From Portunus trituberculatus (Eukaryota; Arthropoda; Malacostraca; Decapoda; Portunidae): a stretch of 64,000 nucleotides of DNA. The position numbers and the translations under genes were made by a program. The stretch covers positions 41,990,282 to 42,054,281 of the forward strand of contig NC_059295.1 in assembly GCF_017591435.1 (NCBI RefSeq). The letters are read 5' to 3'. The notes under the pieces were generated by a model. That model was not told where the DNA came from. It saw only the letters and a program-made list of their open reading frames with translations, and searched no databases. Below, in pieces: positions 37,891 through 50,569 of this stretch (within the stretch, counting starts at the first letter, position 1; each line of letters opens with the position of its first letter).

Positions 37891-38289
37891 ACAATACCAC
37901 AGCTGAAAATACTACTAGGATTGTTGCCCCTATGCCGTAAAAAGCTGATATAATAACAATGATCTCTTGATTGAGATAGAAATAATAAACTATAGCATAA
38001 TTTGGCCTCCCCTATAAAGTTTTTTACGTTTTCTATGATACTCAGGGCCAGATTCTACCCGACGAGTCACGAGGAGTTGCCAGGTGTCTCGTACTTTTCC
38101 ATGAAAACTCAAGTGAGGCCCTTGTTATAGTATCTGGAGCCCTCATGATGGCAACACTAAGTGGGGAGGAGTCACAAGAGTAGGTCTTAAGGGAAACGCG
38201 CCACGAAAATTCAAAACATTCCTCGCGAAAATTCATGATTACATAAGCGATCGCCACGTCACAGTACTCAAGAGGCTTGATTATATAAG

Positions 38290-38846
38290 CGATCGCCGCA
38301 GTTTAAGGGTTAATCTGCGTCACTCTCGCCCTATCCGGCGTCCAGGCAAGCCACGCTCCGCCTTTCCACCTTGTGCCTCCATGCTGCTTCGACCATGCTG
38401 CACAAAGCCACCTCCAGCCCCAGCCCTAAGAAGCACAATTTCCTGCCTTTCAAAGATAAGCTTGAGCTCAGGTATAGGTCACAGTGTCGTCTCAGCACAA
38501 ATGAGTGTCCCTAGATCAACAGTATCAACAATTTGGAAGAACAGCAACAAGTACTGTGAGACCACTGTATCATGCAAGTGTTTTTATTTCCAAAAATATA
38601 GTGTACAGCACCCTAATGTGTTTAATAAAAAAAAAGTTAGATATAAATGAAGCCTTTAATAGTACTGATTTAGTCTAAGTTAGTGTTTTTTAGAGTTTAT
38701 AGTGATGTTTTTGGGGGTCTAGGCTGGAGGTTGGTCCCTCTTAATTCTGAAGTATCCTGTGGGAAAAATTGCTTCACGATTAGAATAAACGCTGATTCAA
38801 CCGATGAAAAACCGCCCTAACCCCGTTGAATTGCAAGGATTCCCTG
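38290..38846 (+). mobile_element. Family N Tigger-like element, right fragment with HTH relic
   Basis: Ends gaattgcaaggattccctg followed by TA, the diverged inverted partner of the end at 24597. It contains a start-like segment (about 38396) reading KATSSPSPKKHNFLPFKDKL, then in another frame MSVPRSTVSTIWKNSNKY, the second helix of a pogo/CENP-B-type HTH. Transposase catalytic domain absent. If the pairing is right, the LINE block inserted into this element. Confidence 0.55.
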
Positions 38847-39776
38847 TACCAGAATATTTTTGGACTTCCACTCCCTTTATCTTTTCTGCCCCCACCCGCA
38901 TCCTTCTAATGCTCATATGGAGGCAGTACTGCCCACTTTAGGAAACCCTGCTGTAGTGTAATTTTATCCCAAGTGATTTACATCTAAATTTATTTTTCAT
39001 TCCTCTCATATTTTCTTTCTGCCTCATTTAACTTCATTTCTGTATCTGTTACTCCAGCCACAGCAATGTGCAACCCCAGGTACTTAAAACATTCTACCTC
39101 GTCAAGCAGCTACACTGTTTAAAGGTATACTCATCCTCCTACTGTCTCTCTTGCTCATGCTCATCAATGGTTTATGCTCATTCTCATTCACTCAGTTTTA
39201 TCTTTTTGCACACCTTTCTAAAGCCCTCAGCCAGCTGCCTCAGTCTCCAGTTTCAGTTAGCTTCCAGTGCTGCATTATTTACAAGTAGGTGCTGATTCAT
39301 ATTTCATTCATCATCATCAGCTTTCACTAAACTCAAACCTCAATACAGCATTGTTACATTTGCCACCTGCACAACATAATCCACATCAACAATATACAAC
39401 CAAGGGTACAGTGTGATACAGCCCTGCTCCTACTCCCTTGTTACTATAGGAAAAAAACTGAACTCCTCTTAGCAACTCTAGCACATACAATTTCAGAATA
39501 ATACCTTTTTCCTCTTCAACAAGTTTAACATATACTTTCCCAAAACTACAAAAATCCAAAACACATCCTTCCCTTCTTCTAAATGTTTTTCATACATTTG
39601 TCTCAAATGCACACACACATACATAGCAAACAATGATTTTACAAGTTGAAATGCAAGATATTAATTTTTAGTGTATGATCCACAGATTCAAAATATTGAT
39701 TTTCATTTTCTTAACAACAATGATTTTTTTTTTTTTTTCATATTCACATAGATTTATTAAGTCTCACTTTTTACAG
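38847..39776. other. Intron sequence, no confident feature
   Basis: At 38917-38951 a hAT-end-like sequence (ctttaggaaaccctgctg) occurs, without a supported partner. The remainder is AT-rich intron, ending in the acceptor ctttttacag. Confidence 0.5.
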
Positions 39777-40464
39777 ATGTATGAATGGTGGTGTTTGTAT
39801 TGATGGAGTGGACAGTTTTAAGTGCAGCTGTCCTGACTTTGCTTCTGGAGTGCTCTGCCAGTGTGTTAACACATCTGAAGGACAGCAGTGTCAGCCACTT
39901 CCCCATTGGTTTGAAAACAAGCCTTATCAACCAAATGTTCCTTTTGACAGAAAAAATTTTGATATTCAGTTCAACATAAGCTTTCCACAGAATGACACTG
40001 TGACAACAGTGAGAGATGTGTATATGACAAGTGTTAGTGATGCTGCAGAATTTCCCAGTACAATAGTGACAAGTGACCATTTGATATCTAGCCTGAGAAC
40101 ACCTACATTCTCTTTGGACCCCATGGATGTTTTTACACCATCACCTTTGATCAGTGCCAAAATCTCGCTAGTGTTCAGCGAGTTTCCATCAATCACTGTG
40201 CCTTACTTTTCGAGTGAGATATACGAGTCTCCTTCTCCCTTCAGCAGGATTGATTCTTCTTTTTTGGAATCAAGTAAATCTATGCAGCCAACACCAGTGC
40301 TTCCGGTCCTGACTTCCTCTCTGGCACCTGAAGAGTCTGTTACATTTTATGAGTACCTAACTGAAACTAGTGTGCTGCCACCAACTGCCACTGCTACCTT
40401 AGAGGGGTCTTTCCCCACTCCTTCAACTGAATTTATATCTCTTCCCCTTACATTAGTATCAGAT
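39777..40464 (+). CDS. eys: eys-like exon e: EGF repeat 5 and start of mucin-like region
   Basis: 688 bp, phases 2-0, acceptor cactttttacag, donor gtgagt inside the longer open frame. It first completes EGF5 (CMNGGVCIDGVDSFKCSC, SGVLCQC), then leaves the EGF pattern for a cysteine-free segment of about 190 residues rich in Ser, Thr and Pro. Such a segment is likely to carry O-linked sugars and keep the chain extended, as described for the mucin-type part of Eys. No known domain is seen in it. Confidence 0.85.
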
Positions 40465-41733
40465 GTGAGTATTGCTTTATTCATGCCTGATTGAGACATT
40501 ACTTGTGCTTACCATTTCTGTCAGCCTCATTGAGCCTTCTTCACCCACTTCTAAACCTGCCACACATAATCACATGCCTCCAACAAGGACTCTTTTATAG
40601 CAATATTCCTTCTAGTTCATGAAAGGGATGAAAATTTTGCAAAGAATGAAAATAGTATTTTTACATTGCCATTTTATCAGTAAATGCATTCAGCCCTGTA
40701 TGCTACAACACAGCTATCTGAAATTGCTAAAGCATTCTCTTCAAAGAGAGAGGCTGAAAATTTTTCAAAATCCACATCACAGCTTTGAAACCACACTCTG
40801 ACTTTGTACAATCATTCCTGCTCCCCAGCAACAAAAGTACAAGTGTATATTTTTTATATTGAATCCATTGCCATTTACTTTCATAATGCTGATAGTCCTC
40901 TTTATTTTATTTATGAGCACTATAGTTTGACTTACACTACAGTATCCTCACCACCAGATGTTGAGATCACTTAGAGTAGTACTGTGCAATTCCTCAATGG
41001 TACATAGTTGTTAATAGAAACTGGCATAGTTGGTGAAGTTTAAATAGCATGCTACACATGATCTTCCTTTGTATTGTGAGAGTATTGATGTCTTTATGAC
41101 AGAATCTCCAAGGAAAGAAATAACCAGTGAAAAAAATAATGTTGGGTAACTGTCTTAATATATCAAAGTTGCATTTGCTTTTCACTTCAACTGAGATGAC
41201 ATTTACTTCATATAAAATTTAATCAATAAAGTGCTCCATTTTATACCACAGTTGTTCCTTTCAGTAATACTAAGACCCATAGTTAATCCTTGAAATCTCA
41301 TACATCAGTAAATAATTTTGTTTCACTTAAAGTATATGAAACTTTTTCTGAGTGAAACTTTTTCTTAATATTTGAAACTTTTTAGTATCTGAGTATGTAT
41401 ATGAAACCTTTTTCTTAGTATTTGAAACCTTTTTTTTTCTGTGTATGTGAATCCCTTTTCTGAGTATGTAATGCCTTATTACTTCTTATTACATAGATTA
41501 ATATATTGTTAACCATATATATTTTTTATATACTATATCATTAGAAGAAGAGATCAAAATATTCAAGAACTTGCTACATCATCTTATCTAGTGTGGATTA
41601 TACGATTATCATTACATTGAAGTTAATATTCACAAAGTTGCTGATATTTATAAGTAAGATCTCAAGTAAAGAGAGTTATTGATTTTTCTTCTGCACTCTC
41701 ACCATTATTCTACCATTTTCCACTATATTGCAG
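40465..41733. other. Intron with a short degenerate tandem repeat
   Basis: Ordinary AT-rich intron. At about 41330-41470 four or five loose copies of a 30-bp unit (tgagtatgt..gaaacttttt) occur. No coding signal. Confidence 0.6.
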
Positions 41734-42639
41734 ATTCTGGAGACCTCCATCACTCCCCCAATGATCACCACCACCCTCACCCCAGACGAACAGACGACAG
41801 TGATATCTGTCATGGATGGAGTGGACACTTTCAGCACTGTATCTCCATTCACAGTCCCTTACATCTTCACTTCTCTTGTTGAATTAACTCCCACACCAGT
41901 CTTCCCTTTGGATGCTGCCTCCACACCAATACCTTCATTAGAAATAGCTGCAACTCCAATATTTTCCCCAGAACTCTACACAACCACTTCTATTCCTGAG
42001 ATTTTCATTACACCAATGCCTCCTACTGATGTTACATCTCTTTCAACTCCTCCTGAAACTGATGGTATTCTGACTTTCTCCAGTGACATAACTCCAACTA
42101 CTACTGAAATTGATATTACACAGACTTCACCAGACACTGACACCTCTTCAACTCCATTTGGGATTGATACAACACCAACTCCTCCTACCACTGAAAGTGA
42201 GTCCACTTCAACCATCTTTTCTGAAACTGAAACCACTCTAACCCAGCCTGAAATTACCCTCATATTAATTTCACCTGAGGGAAAGACCACTCCAACTTCT
42301 GAAATAAGGACTACTACAATTTCTGATGAGACCACTTCTACCCCTATAACTAAGACCACCCTCTCTGTGATACTTGAAACCACACCAACTCCAAAACCAG
42401 TTACAATTGCTACTTTAGCTGAAGACTCTACAACTTCAACTCATGGTATGGAAATGCCCACGTCCCCTCCCTCTGACATCACCACCACTCTGCCATCTCC
42501 ACCTGAAGTCTACACTACCTCTCAGCCTCATGATATTGTCATCACTGCATTTCCTCCAACAAAAATTTCTCCTGTCACGTGTGGAAAGAGCTACTGCCTC
42601 AATGGAGGCATTTGTCATATCATCAATGGGAGCTCCACA
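41734..42639 (+). CDS. eys: eys-like exon f: mucin-like Thr/Ser/Pro region and first half of EGF 6
   Basis: 906 bp, phases 0-0, acceptor actatattgcag, donor gtgagt. About 285 residues of low-complexity Thr/Pro/Ser sequence with loosely repeated motifs such as TPxxTD(I/T), ETT(x)TP and SPE, and no cysteine. It ends in VTCGKSYCLNGGICHIINGS, the front half of EGF6. The unit is symmetrical in phase, but skipping it would remove half of EGF6. Confidence 0.88.
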
Positions 42640-42860
42640 GTGAGTGCAGCTTCTTTATACAAGTTTTGGTGGCAATGAAAAGTTTTAGGTTAATTAATTG
42701 AGGATATGCAATTACATCTCCTGTCAAAAATGTATGAAGTCATGAATTTGTACAATTTGTTTATTTTTGTGTTCTTTATATTTTTCATTGATTAGCTTTG
42801 TAATTTTTATAACATGTTTTCACCAAAGGAAGTAGTGTTATCATACTTATATTTATGCAG

Positions 42861-42968
<108 letters not shown>

Positions 42969-43248
42969 TAAGGTCCCGGGTTACATCGGTCTTGAGTTAC
43001 ATCAAACTCTCACTTACATCAGTCCACTATAAGGCAATTTAAGATTTAAAAAATTGAAAATTTATAAATCGTAGCGCGGGTTTATTGTTATTGTTGGCCG
43101 CCAGGCGTCACTAGTGGTTATCCGCCACACCGCCCACCTCACGCTTGAATACAATAACACTCTACGTATCTCAGTTCCACCACACCGTCGCCCCTGGCAA
43201 GAGTGTTCCTACATCTGCGTTTGCTGACTATCTTAGTATCTTGCTCAA

Positions 43249-43370
43249 TGGCACCAAAAAGAAAACTCCTGAGTGATAGCAGTGATGCTAAGAAAAAGAA
43301 AACCATTATGCTACAAGAAAAAGTGGACATAATTAAAAGACATGAGAAGGGAGGCAGCAGCTGTGTGTAA
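43249..43370 (+). pseudogene. Transposase N-terminal HTH relic in M1
   Basis: MAPKRKLLSDSSDAKKKK followed by TIMLQEKVDIIKRHEKGG matches the first helix of Tigger/CENP-B DNA-binding domains. The frame then ends (SSCV, stop). No second helix or catalytic domain follows. Confidence 0.7.
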
Positions 43371-43503
43371 GGAAGTGAAGAAGAAAATGGGAAGCCCGTT
43401 ACCGTGACAACGGAGAGGTTGACGACCTTGAGGGCTCGCGCACCTATCACAACAATAACAACTCCGGAGCCTTCGTCTGGGCCACACGACACTCACAGCT
43501 GAT

Positions 43504-43970
43504 TTGCACCGTCTGCGCCTGTCTGCTGATCCCTATTGCCCTTTCCTATTGCATTTCCTGCTCCGCTGCCCACGCTTCTACTCCCACCGCACTGCACTAC
43601 GCTCCCAGCTATCCACCCTGGGCGTCACAACATTCGACCTGCCTACCCTCCTGGCGGTCTCAGGCGTCCACCCCTCTGGCAACATGCAGTCCTTCGCGTT
43701 CGTGGCCCTAATCAACAACAAAAACAAGCTTGTGTTTCATATTCCTACATACTTGTAAATAATATAACAATATAACCTTTTACTTATATAACGCTTCTAC
43801 TACCGCACTCCACAAAGCTCCCAGCTGTCTGCCCTGGGCGTCACAACATTCGACCTGCCCACCCTCCCGGAGGCCTCAGGCCGCCCCTCTCGGCAACCTG
43901 CAGTCCTTCGCGTTCGCGGCCCTAATCAATATATTCCTACATAGTTGTAAATAATATACCAATATAACAA
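43504..43970 (+). pseudogene. Tandem fragments of a LINE reverse transcriptase C-terminus plus 3' UTR
   Basis: The first unit (43504-43758) reads LHRLRLSADPYCPF, LLRCPRFYSHRTALRSQL and TTFDLPTLLAVSGVHPS. This is the Cys/His zinc-knuckle-like C-terminal region common after the RT domain of Jockey-like LINEs. It ends in a tail with tacttgtaaataatataacaat. A second partial unit (about 43790-43970) repeats the last 60 residues, frame-broken, with the same tail. Both lie within M1. Confidence 0.65.
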
Positions 43971-44118
43971 TATAACCTTTTACTTACCTGAATAACCATA
44001 AAAAATTATTGGTTGAAAACTTGATAATATGCTTTGAAAGTACAAAAACTCGAGTTACGTACAAAATCGACTTACGTCATGTTTCAGGAACGTAACTCTG
44101 ACGTAACTTGGGACCTTA

Positions 44119-44121
<3 letters not shown>

Positions 44122-44213
<92 letters not shown>
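44122..44213. repeat. (TA)n followed by (CA)n
   Basis: About 78 bp of TA passing into a short CA tract, between M1 and L1. Confidence 0.95.
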
Positions 44214-44217
44214 TATA

Positions 44218-44837
44218 CGGTAAGCCCACGCACTTGGCAAATTAATTAGTCTGGCGAAACTACCGCCAAATGCAAATTTCACCAAGCATGAGTTCTTTAT
44301 ACCATATAAATTGCTTAAAAAATGCCTCAGTCAGTCTTTGGTTATTGCCAAAGTCCCTCTTTTGATCCCTAAGATACCATCTTTTGAGCTGAAATAAAAT
44401 CTTTTGCCTTCACTTATTAGAACACATGTATAAAACAGACCAATAAACAAACATTTGTGATGCTTTCCTCGTCTGTACTCTCGTTTCCCTTGCCCACTTT
44501 TCTCCTTCCCACCACCACCATTGTCCTTACCCCCACTGGTACCACCTGTTGCGCTGGTAGAGGCCATGCTGGTGGTAAATTGCCAGAATTTGTTCCCATG
44601 CTAGCAGAACAGAGGTAGCACAAACAAAATCGCTGAAGGGGACTCTCGCACTGCGTTCTGATAGGTTTAAAGAGAGGTCTGATATCACAGGGGAGCCATG
44701 TTGTTTGCTGTGCGACTGCCAGGGGATCACCAAGTTTGAATTCAAATCGCCAAGCGTGCACTTGGTGGTCCATGGCCACCCTACCACCAAAAGTGAATTT
44801 CGCCAAGCTGAGATTTGCCAAGTGCGGGGGCTTACTG
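44218..44837. mobile_element. Family L TIR element (TA target)
   Basis: Ends cggtaagcccacgcacttgg and ccaagtgcgggggcttactg are inverted repeats flanked by TA; motifs of the type gcgaaa/cgccaagc recur near both ends. A reverse-strand frame from 44567 (MASTSATGGTSGGK) could be the leader of a deleted transposase, but no domain is visible. Confidence 0.78.
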
Positions 44838-44843
44838 TATATA

Positions 44844-45042
44844 CAGTGATCCCTCATTTATCGTGGTTAATGGATACCAGATTTCCCCGCGAAAGGTGAA
44901 AAACCGTGAAGTAGGATTTGCTCCCTCTAGGAATTTTCGTGTATGTGTATCTGGGTACCAGAATGTTAAAAATATGTAAACAGTATTTATACTTTACATA
45001 TACAGTATTTTACTTAAATCTATTTAATTATAAAACCTTATA
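44844..45042. mobile_element. Family K Tigger-like element, left fragment
   Basis: Starts cagtgatccctcatttatcg after TA and runs about 200 bp to the TA target of G2. No right end was found. Confidence 0.6.
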
Positions 45043-45885
45043 CAGTAAGTCCTCGTTATACAGTTCTTCTTTATCCGGTAAATTCACAGTTACGGTATTT
45101 TGAAATTACTACCCTCGATTCGATATACGTTAAGAAAAATTCACAGATACGGTATTCGCTCATGTCATGCCTAAACCTGTTGTTTTTCTTTTCGTGTTAT
45201 TGCATCCAAACACAGCAATTGTTTGGCATGTTTAGTTGTTTACAGCACTGTGGAGAGTTTGATGAACACTCCAGCTAGCCCAGTGTTCACAAGCGATATG
45301 TAAACAATAGGAAACCTCAGGCGTCAGGCCAAAGTGCCCAAACGTCCCGCCAAAAGTCAGCTGTCAGTGAGCACTGAGCTGGGGTGGTGCGGGAAGTGGG
45401 ACGTGGATGACGTCACAACAACAGTCAGTCTCTTCCTGTGTTTCCAATTGAACACAAGTGAAATCCTTACATGTGTTTTTTGTGGATATTATCATGACGC
45501 ACAGTGATGCACCCATAATGGCCCCAAAACGTTCTGCTGACACTGCTGGAGTTGACAATGCAAAGTGAAAGAGAAGTAGTCTGCTCACTTAGCAGATGAG
45601 TAAAGGCTAAAATTGTCCCTTAGCCTCGGGAGGGACATCATCTGATAGAATACATGGCAAGTGAAAGGTAAATAAGAACATTTTTTGTTAATTTCTTTTG
45701 CGCAGTACTTTACATTTTTTTTTATATGACTATTTTCATGTATTATCATTTTTGTAGGGGTGACTTTTGACATGCTAGAATGCATTCCCTATTATTACAT
45801 GTTATAATGGGGTTGGTATATGGTAAATTCGATTTGTGGTAAGGTTTTCAGGAACGCATATGTACCGTGTAACGAGGACTTACTG
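45043..45885 (+). mobile_element. Family G element, copy G2 (internally deleted Tigger)
   Basis: Ends cagtaagtcctcgttatacg-like and cgtgtaacgaggacttactg, both next to TA. It keeps a transposase start (MAPKRSADTAGVDNAK at about 45520) directly followed by the 3' non-coding part found in G1 (cgggagggacatcatctgat, ttgacatgct.gaatgcat). The whole coding body is deleted. Confidence 0.8.
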
Positions 45886-45902
45886 TATAGTAATTATACA
45901 TT

Positions 45903-46183
<281 letters not shown>

Positions 46184-46359
46184 TTGTAAGAGCTTAACGA
46201 ATAATGATAATTCCCATAGATCAACATGCCTTCATTGTTCTTCCATGTGTTTGAGGTGATAATTTTCCAGATTAGGACACAAGGAAAGATTTATGTATGT
46301 ATTTTATCTGCAATATCTATAGCTCATTATTTCAAGATACAAGTGTCTTGTTTTGGCAG

Positions 46360-46488
46360 TGTGAGTGTCCATTCAATTATCGAGGTGCATCCTGCCAACT
46401 GTATTTCTACATCAACAAGCCATACTTCATTGGTGCCTCATATCTAGGCTTGGATGTAGGCAACATGTCTTTGCGGACGGGTGTTCAG
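46360..46488 (+). CDS. eys: eys-like exon g: end of EGF 6 and start of LamG1
   Basis: 129 bp, phases 0-0, acceptor gtcttgttttggcag, donor gtatgt. It completes EGF6 (CECPFNYRGASC) and begins the first laminin-G domain with YFIGASYLGLDVGNMSLRTG, the first beta strands of the fold. Confidence 0.88.
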
Positions 46489-46769
46489 GTATGTTGCTTT
46501 TATATTCATATGTTTAGTAAATTAATCTAACCTGCTCTTTACATTTTTCATTCTGTGGCTGGATGATTTACTGTAACTTTAATTTTTATCCTTGCTGTTG
46601 CAAGAAATGATGAACCTTTTCATGTGCACTTAATTGTAGTACAGTAATTCATATATCCTAGACCTATGAAATTTACTCCACATTCTAGATGCTACATGTA
46701 TCTACATTAATGGTTGTTAAAAACATCTAGATAGAATTCTAATATTGATTGATATATCTTCCACAACAG

Positions 46770-46963
46770 GTATATGTACAGTTTACATCTCAGGAAGAAA
46801 ATGGTCTTGTGGCTTACAGTGAGGGTCCTGGAGAAGCCTTCTTCATGCTGTTACTGAGAAACTCCCTCCTGCAGTTTGTCTTCTCATGTGGCCTCAATAC
46901 AGTGTCCTTCCTCCAAGGCAATGAAAAGCTAACAAGAAACTGCCTCACAGATGTCTCTGTCAG
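46770..46963 (+). CDS. eys: eys-like exon h: LamG1, middle
   Basis: 194 bp, phases 0-2, acceptor cttccacaacag, donor gtaaca. It encodes VYVQFTSQEENGLVAYSEG, then FFMLLLRNSLLQFVFSCG and NCLTDVSVR, i.e. the LamG strands with the usual GL(V)AY core and 'xL.nG.L.f.f' hairpin. Confidence 0.88.
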
Positions 46964-48931
46964 GTAACATTCCATTAACAACACTTTAACATTCCAAAGG
47001 AAGTTTTCATTTATGCATGGATCAGCTTTGTAGTGACGATGATTTATTTTAGCAGTTCACTACAAACACTGGAGACAGCTGTGTTAGGGAGACTCCTAAA
47101 GCCCTATTCATTCAGGTCTTTGCCAGCATACAGCAAACTACACTAACAAAATCTGCACCCTTTCTAAGGACAATAGTACACTGAATATCATTGTAGTTTG
47201 CCAATTTCCTCACCTAGCAAACCTCAATGTTTAGTGCTGTATATACTGTTGAACCTCAATAACTCGAATCCCGATAAGTAGGATTTTGCGATAAGGTGGA
47301 CTCTGACTGACCCAGGGACTAAAATCATAGCTGAACTGCCCACTTTTTTTTTTTTTTTTTTTTTTTTTTTTCAAAAATATTTTTCACTTTACTATATCTT
47401 GTTTTTTATTGACATTATAAAAAATCTAATTCCAACAAAAAAAATTACATTTTAGTTTTAGTTTAAAATTATACCAATCAAAAGTCGATCAGAGTTTATA
47501 CCAATTTTGTGAAAATTTTTGAAGTGTAGAAAAAAATTTTTCAAGATACTATTCGCTTCTAAAGATTTTTCATAATTTTGTCCTTGTTTTTGCTATTTGT
47601 ATTCATCTGATTGACATGAAATTTTCACACATGATTATTTTTCAATATTGACTTTCTGGAGCATGATCAATGATAGTGCACCAGATATCCGTTTGTCTAG
47701 AAAATATTATTCACTTGTAGTGAGGGTTCGGAAGGAGACATCAGCAGCATCACGGTAATCTGTCATTTTATGACTGAACTGGACACTCTCTGAATCATTA
47801 TTAGTGTGTTGAAGTGAGATAATGATACTGTGAAGTAATTATTACTGTCTTGTCCAGCTTTATACCTTTCTCTCAAAATAATCTTTTGTAATGGTGTTAT
47901 TGTGAGATTCATATAATATATAGTTAGGATGATGAAGGTAGTGAGAAAAAAATTAGTTTGAAAAGATCATAGTAGTCTTATGGTATAGAGAGAGGATGAT
48001 GGTGTCAGTGAGGCATGGGGTGAGGCAAGGGTCTTAGAGGGGGAGATAATACATGTGACAGAGGGGAGGGAGGAGAGGATGAGGGTTCAAGGTCAAGCTG
48101 TCAGCCACAGCTGTCATGCAATTATACATTTATTTCTTGTTGTTTTCTCTTCATGAAGTTTCTGATTCTAATTCTAGTCAATTTATGCCTGTAAGGAGTT
48201 ATTTCTGAAAAGTCATGCTAAATGACATGACCCCTCTTGATGCCTGGCCATGTACTTAGTCACTGAGTGAGAGAGAGAGAGAGAGACATACCAAAGGTTG
48301 AAATTTATCGAGAGAAAAATATTCATATGAAATTTTTTTGCATAGACACAAGCATTAAGTGATACATAATTTTTTAGGGTGTGAGTCATGCTATAATGCA
48401 ACCACTTGACATTTAAAAATGGCTTTCTGATGGGAAGGGCATTAAATTAAAAAAAAATAAACTACACCATGTGGTATTTTAGGGTCTGAAGGTTTCCTAG
48501 AGACAACAATCCCAAAATAGATACTGCACTGCCCCCTTAAAGTCCGAGTTGTCCTGCCGTCTTTCTGGGGGGATTATTATTTTGTTCGCGGGGGGGATTA
48601 TTATTTTTTCACGGGGGGGTGAATTCATATAAGTCGCACATTCGCATCTCTCAGACAAAACTTTCCCCATATTAGTCTAAGTTAGCGAGGATCAACAGTA
48701 CATGGTTTGAGAACAATTACATGCAGCATGATATGGGGCTTGTATCTATGTACATGTTACTTTCTTGTATATTTAGTCTGATAAATATGAGTGTCAGCAT
48801 TCATTATATGTATTTATTTACAGTATATTAGAATTATGTTGTATGAATGATATCTTCTTGATTTTTCAAATGTTCAATATACAGTACGTATTTGCATTCA
48901 TAGTTTTAGAAATGTTTCTTGTGTCTCCAAG
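46964..48931. other. Intron with a possible degraded TIR element
   Basis: At about 47250 the sequence ttgaacctcaataactcgaatcc after tatactg looks like the start of a Tigger-type end. A T run of about 30 lies at 47343-47372. G-rich sequence lies at about 48560-48620. I could not find the partner end. Confidence 0.4.
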
Positions 48932-48998
48932 AATGTGGTGGACTCCTTATCTTCATGATACGCCTTGGGGACCTGGAAAATGCAGTGCATCACTGCAG
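48932..48998 (+). CDS. eys: eys-like exon i: LamG1, short exon
   Basis: 67 bp, phases 2-0, acceptor cttgtgtctccaag, donor gtgagt. Encodes MWWTPYLHDTPWGPGKCSAS plus LQ. The phase fits both neighbours exactly, which is the main support since the sequence is weakly conserved. Confidence 0.75.
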
Positions 48999-50049
48999 GT
49001 GAGTTACACTACTGGTGACTTATGAAAAAAATAAAGTGAAAGATGTTTATTTAGAGAGAGGGTCATAAAATTTTGAGAAAATTATATGAAACTGGAACAT
49101 TCAGGAAAGGTTCATTACTTGGCTACACCATGGCTATAAAAGAAGAGTTATTATGTGGGAAAGCAAGCATAGATTAGACCATAAGGTTTTAATAAATAGC
49201 TGTGTCTGTGAAGTTACATCTGAGGTTAAACCGCTTGTCATGATAGTTGTGGCTACATTTAGTCAGAAATGTTAGACACATACTGAGATGCAAGGTTGAG
49301 AAAGAATAGCTGTTCTGGAAATTTTTTCTATTTTGTCTTAAAAACATGTAAATTTATAAATACATATATAAAAAGAAAGTGTTGGCTCTTCAAAGTTGAT
49401 ATATTGAACTTTAGACTTGAAAGTACCTAATACATTTATATAATGTATTTTTATCCCCACTTTTTAGACATAGCTGTAATATTTGTTGTTGTCTAAACTT
49501 TACTAGTATGCTTTAGGTTTAAAATATCTCACTTACCACTAATCCTGAAATTCATCTAGATGAAGAAAATTAGGTGAATTGTGCTTTATCTGCATTTCTT
49601 AACCTCAAAAACACAATATACCAACAAAACTGTTGTATCTTAATCAGTTAAACCTAATGGTTGGTTTAAGCCATACGTTTCATAAAATTGTTATTTATTC
49701 CACACCAGAATGTCAATTTAGTGCAGTTCTTTCATATCCATCATCTAGTCTTTAATCCTACAGCAATACATTTGATTATACCTGCCAAAGCACTTCACAT
49801 ATTGTTTTACAAAATGATATATATAAATGTCATCTCTTTAACATGCCTGTCTGTTACATAAATGTCATCTTTTTAACATGCCAGTCTTATATAATGTCAT
49901 CTCTTTAACATGCCATTTTTTTGTCTTCATTCTCAAATTGAACTATGCTTTCAAGAAGATAACATACTTGACAGACATTACTTGCACATTTTTTGTGATT
50001 TGTTTTCTCACACTGTGTTGTCATACATCAAGCTCAATTTATGCCCAAG
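48999..50049. other. Intron with short tandem repeats
   Basis: AT-rich intron. At about 49828-49915 three copies of a roughly 32-bp unit (atgtcatct.tttaacatgcc...) occur. Nothing else recognised. Confidence 0.6.
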
Positions 50050-50211
50050 GTAAATGGTACTGACCCAGTGTATAGTGAACAGAAGGCCTGGAGTCCCCTC
50101 GTCCAGCTTGGTCTGTTATACCTTGGTGGGCTGCCCTCCTCCTACTCATCCCCTCTCGTTGTTAAAGCTGGCTTCCTCCCCAGATTGAAGGGCTGTGTCT
50201 CCCTCTTAGAG
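50050..50211 (+). CDS. eys: eys-like exon j: LamG1, C-terminal part
   Basis: 162 bp, phases 0-0. The acceptor atttatgcccaag is weak in pyrimidines. The donor chosen is gag|gtcagt because the next exon continues GCVSLLE into VNGHEVDMW; a further donor (aag|gtaagt at 50241) would keep the frame and add ten residues. Encodes LGLLYLGGLPSS and RLKGCVSLLE, the classic LamG 'LYLGG...GC' close. Confidence 0.82.
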
Positions 50212-50569
50212 GTCAGTAAACATCAAAAATTTTATCAGAAGGTAAGTTTCCATTATCCAAGGTGGGAAAAGATTTTTAAGTTAGATTATGAGTTTCAAGA
50301 GTTCCTAGAAATATCAAGAACAGTTATATATTAGACTTAATAAATAGTACAGTGGAAATGCATATACATCTCAGTAATGTACTAATTACCAGTATTTAAA
50401 TTTTTTGCTTTTAATTACCTTTATTTTTTTGTGGACATTGTATAGCTTGCAAAAAATGTAAGTCAGTTGATTTAGTATGTGTATATATATCATAACTTTG
50501 CCTGTATTGTTTATATACATTTTTTTTTTTATCAGAATTGTATAGTAAAGACTTTTGTGCACACACCAG

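Noticed and set aside
37105..37953. His-Thr and Cys-Val ORFs over (GT)n
   Set aside because: Repeat translations; only the endonuclease part near 37105-37500 is real LINE sequence.
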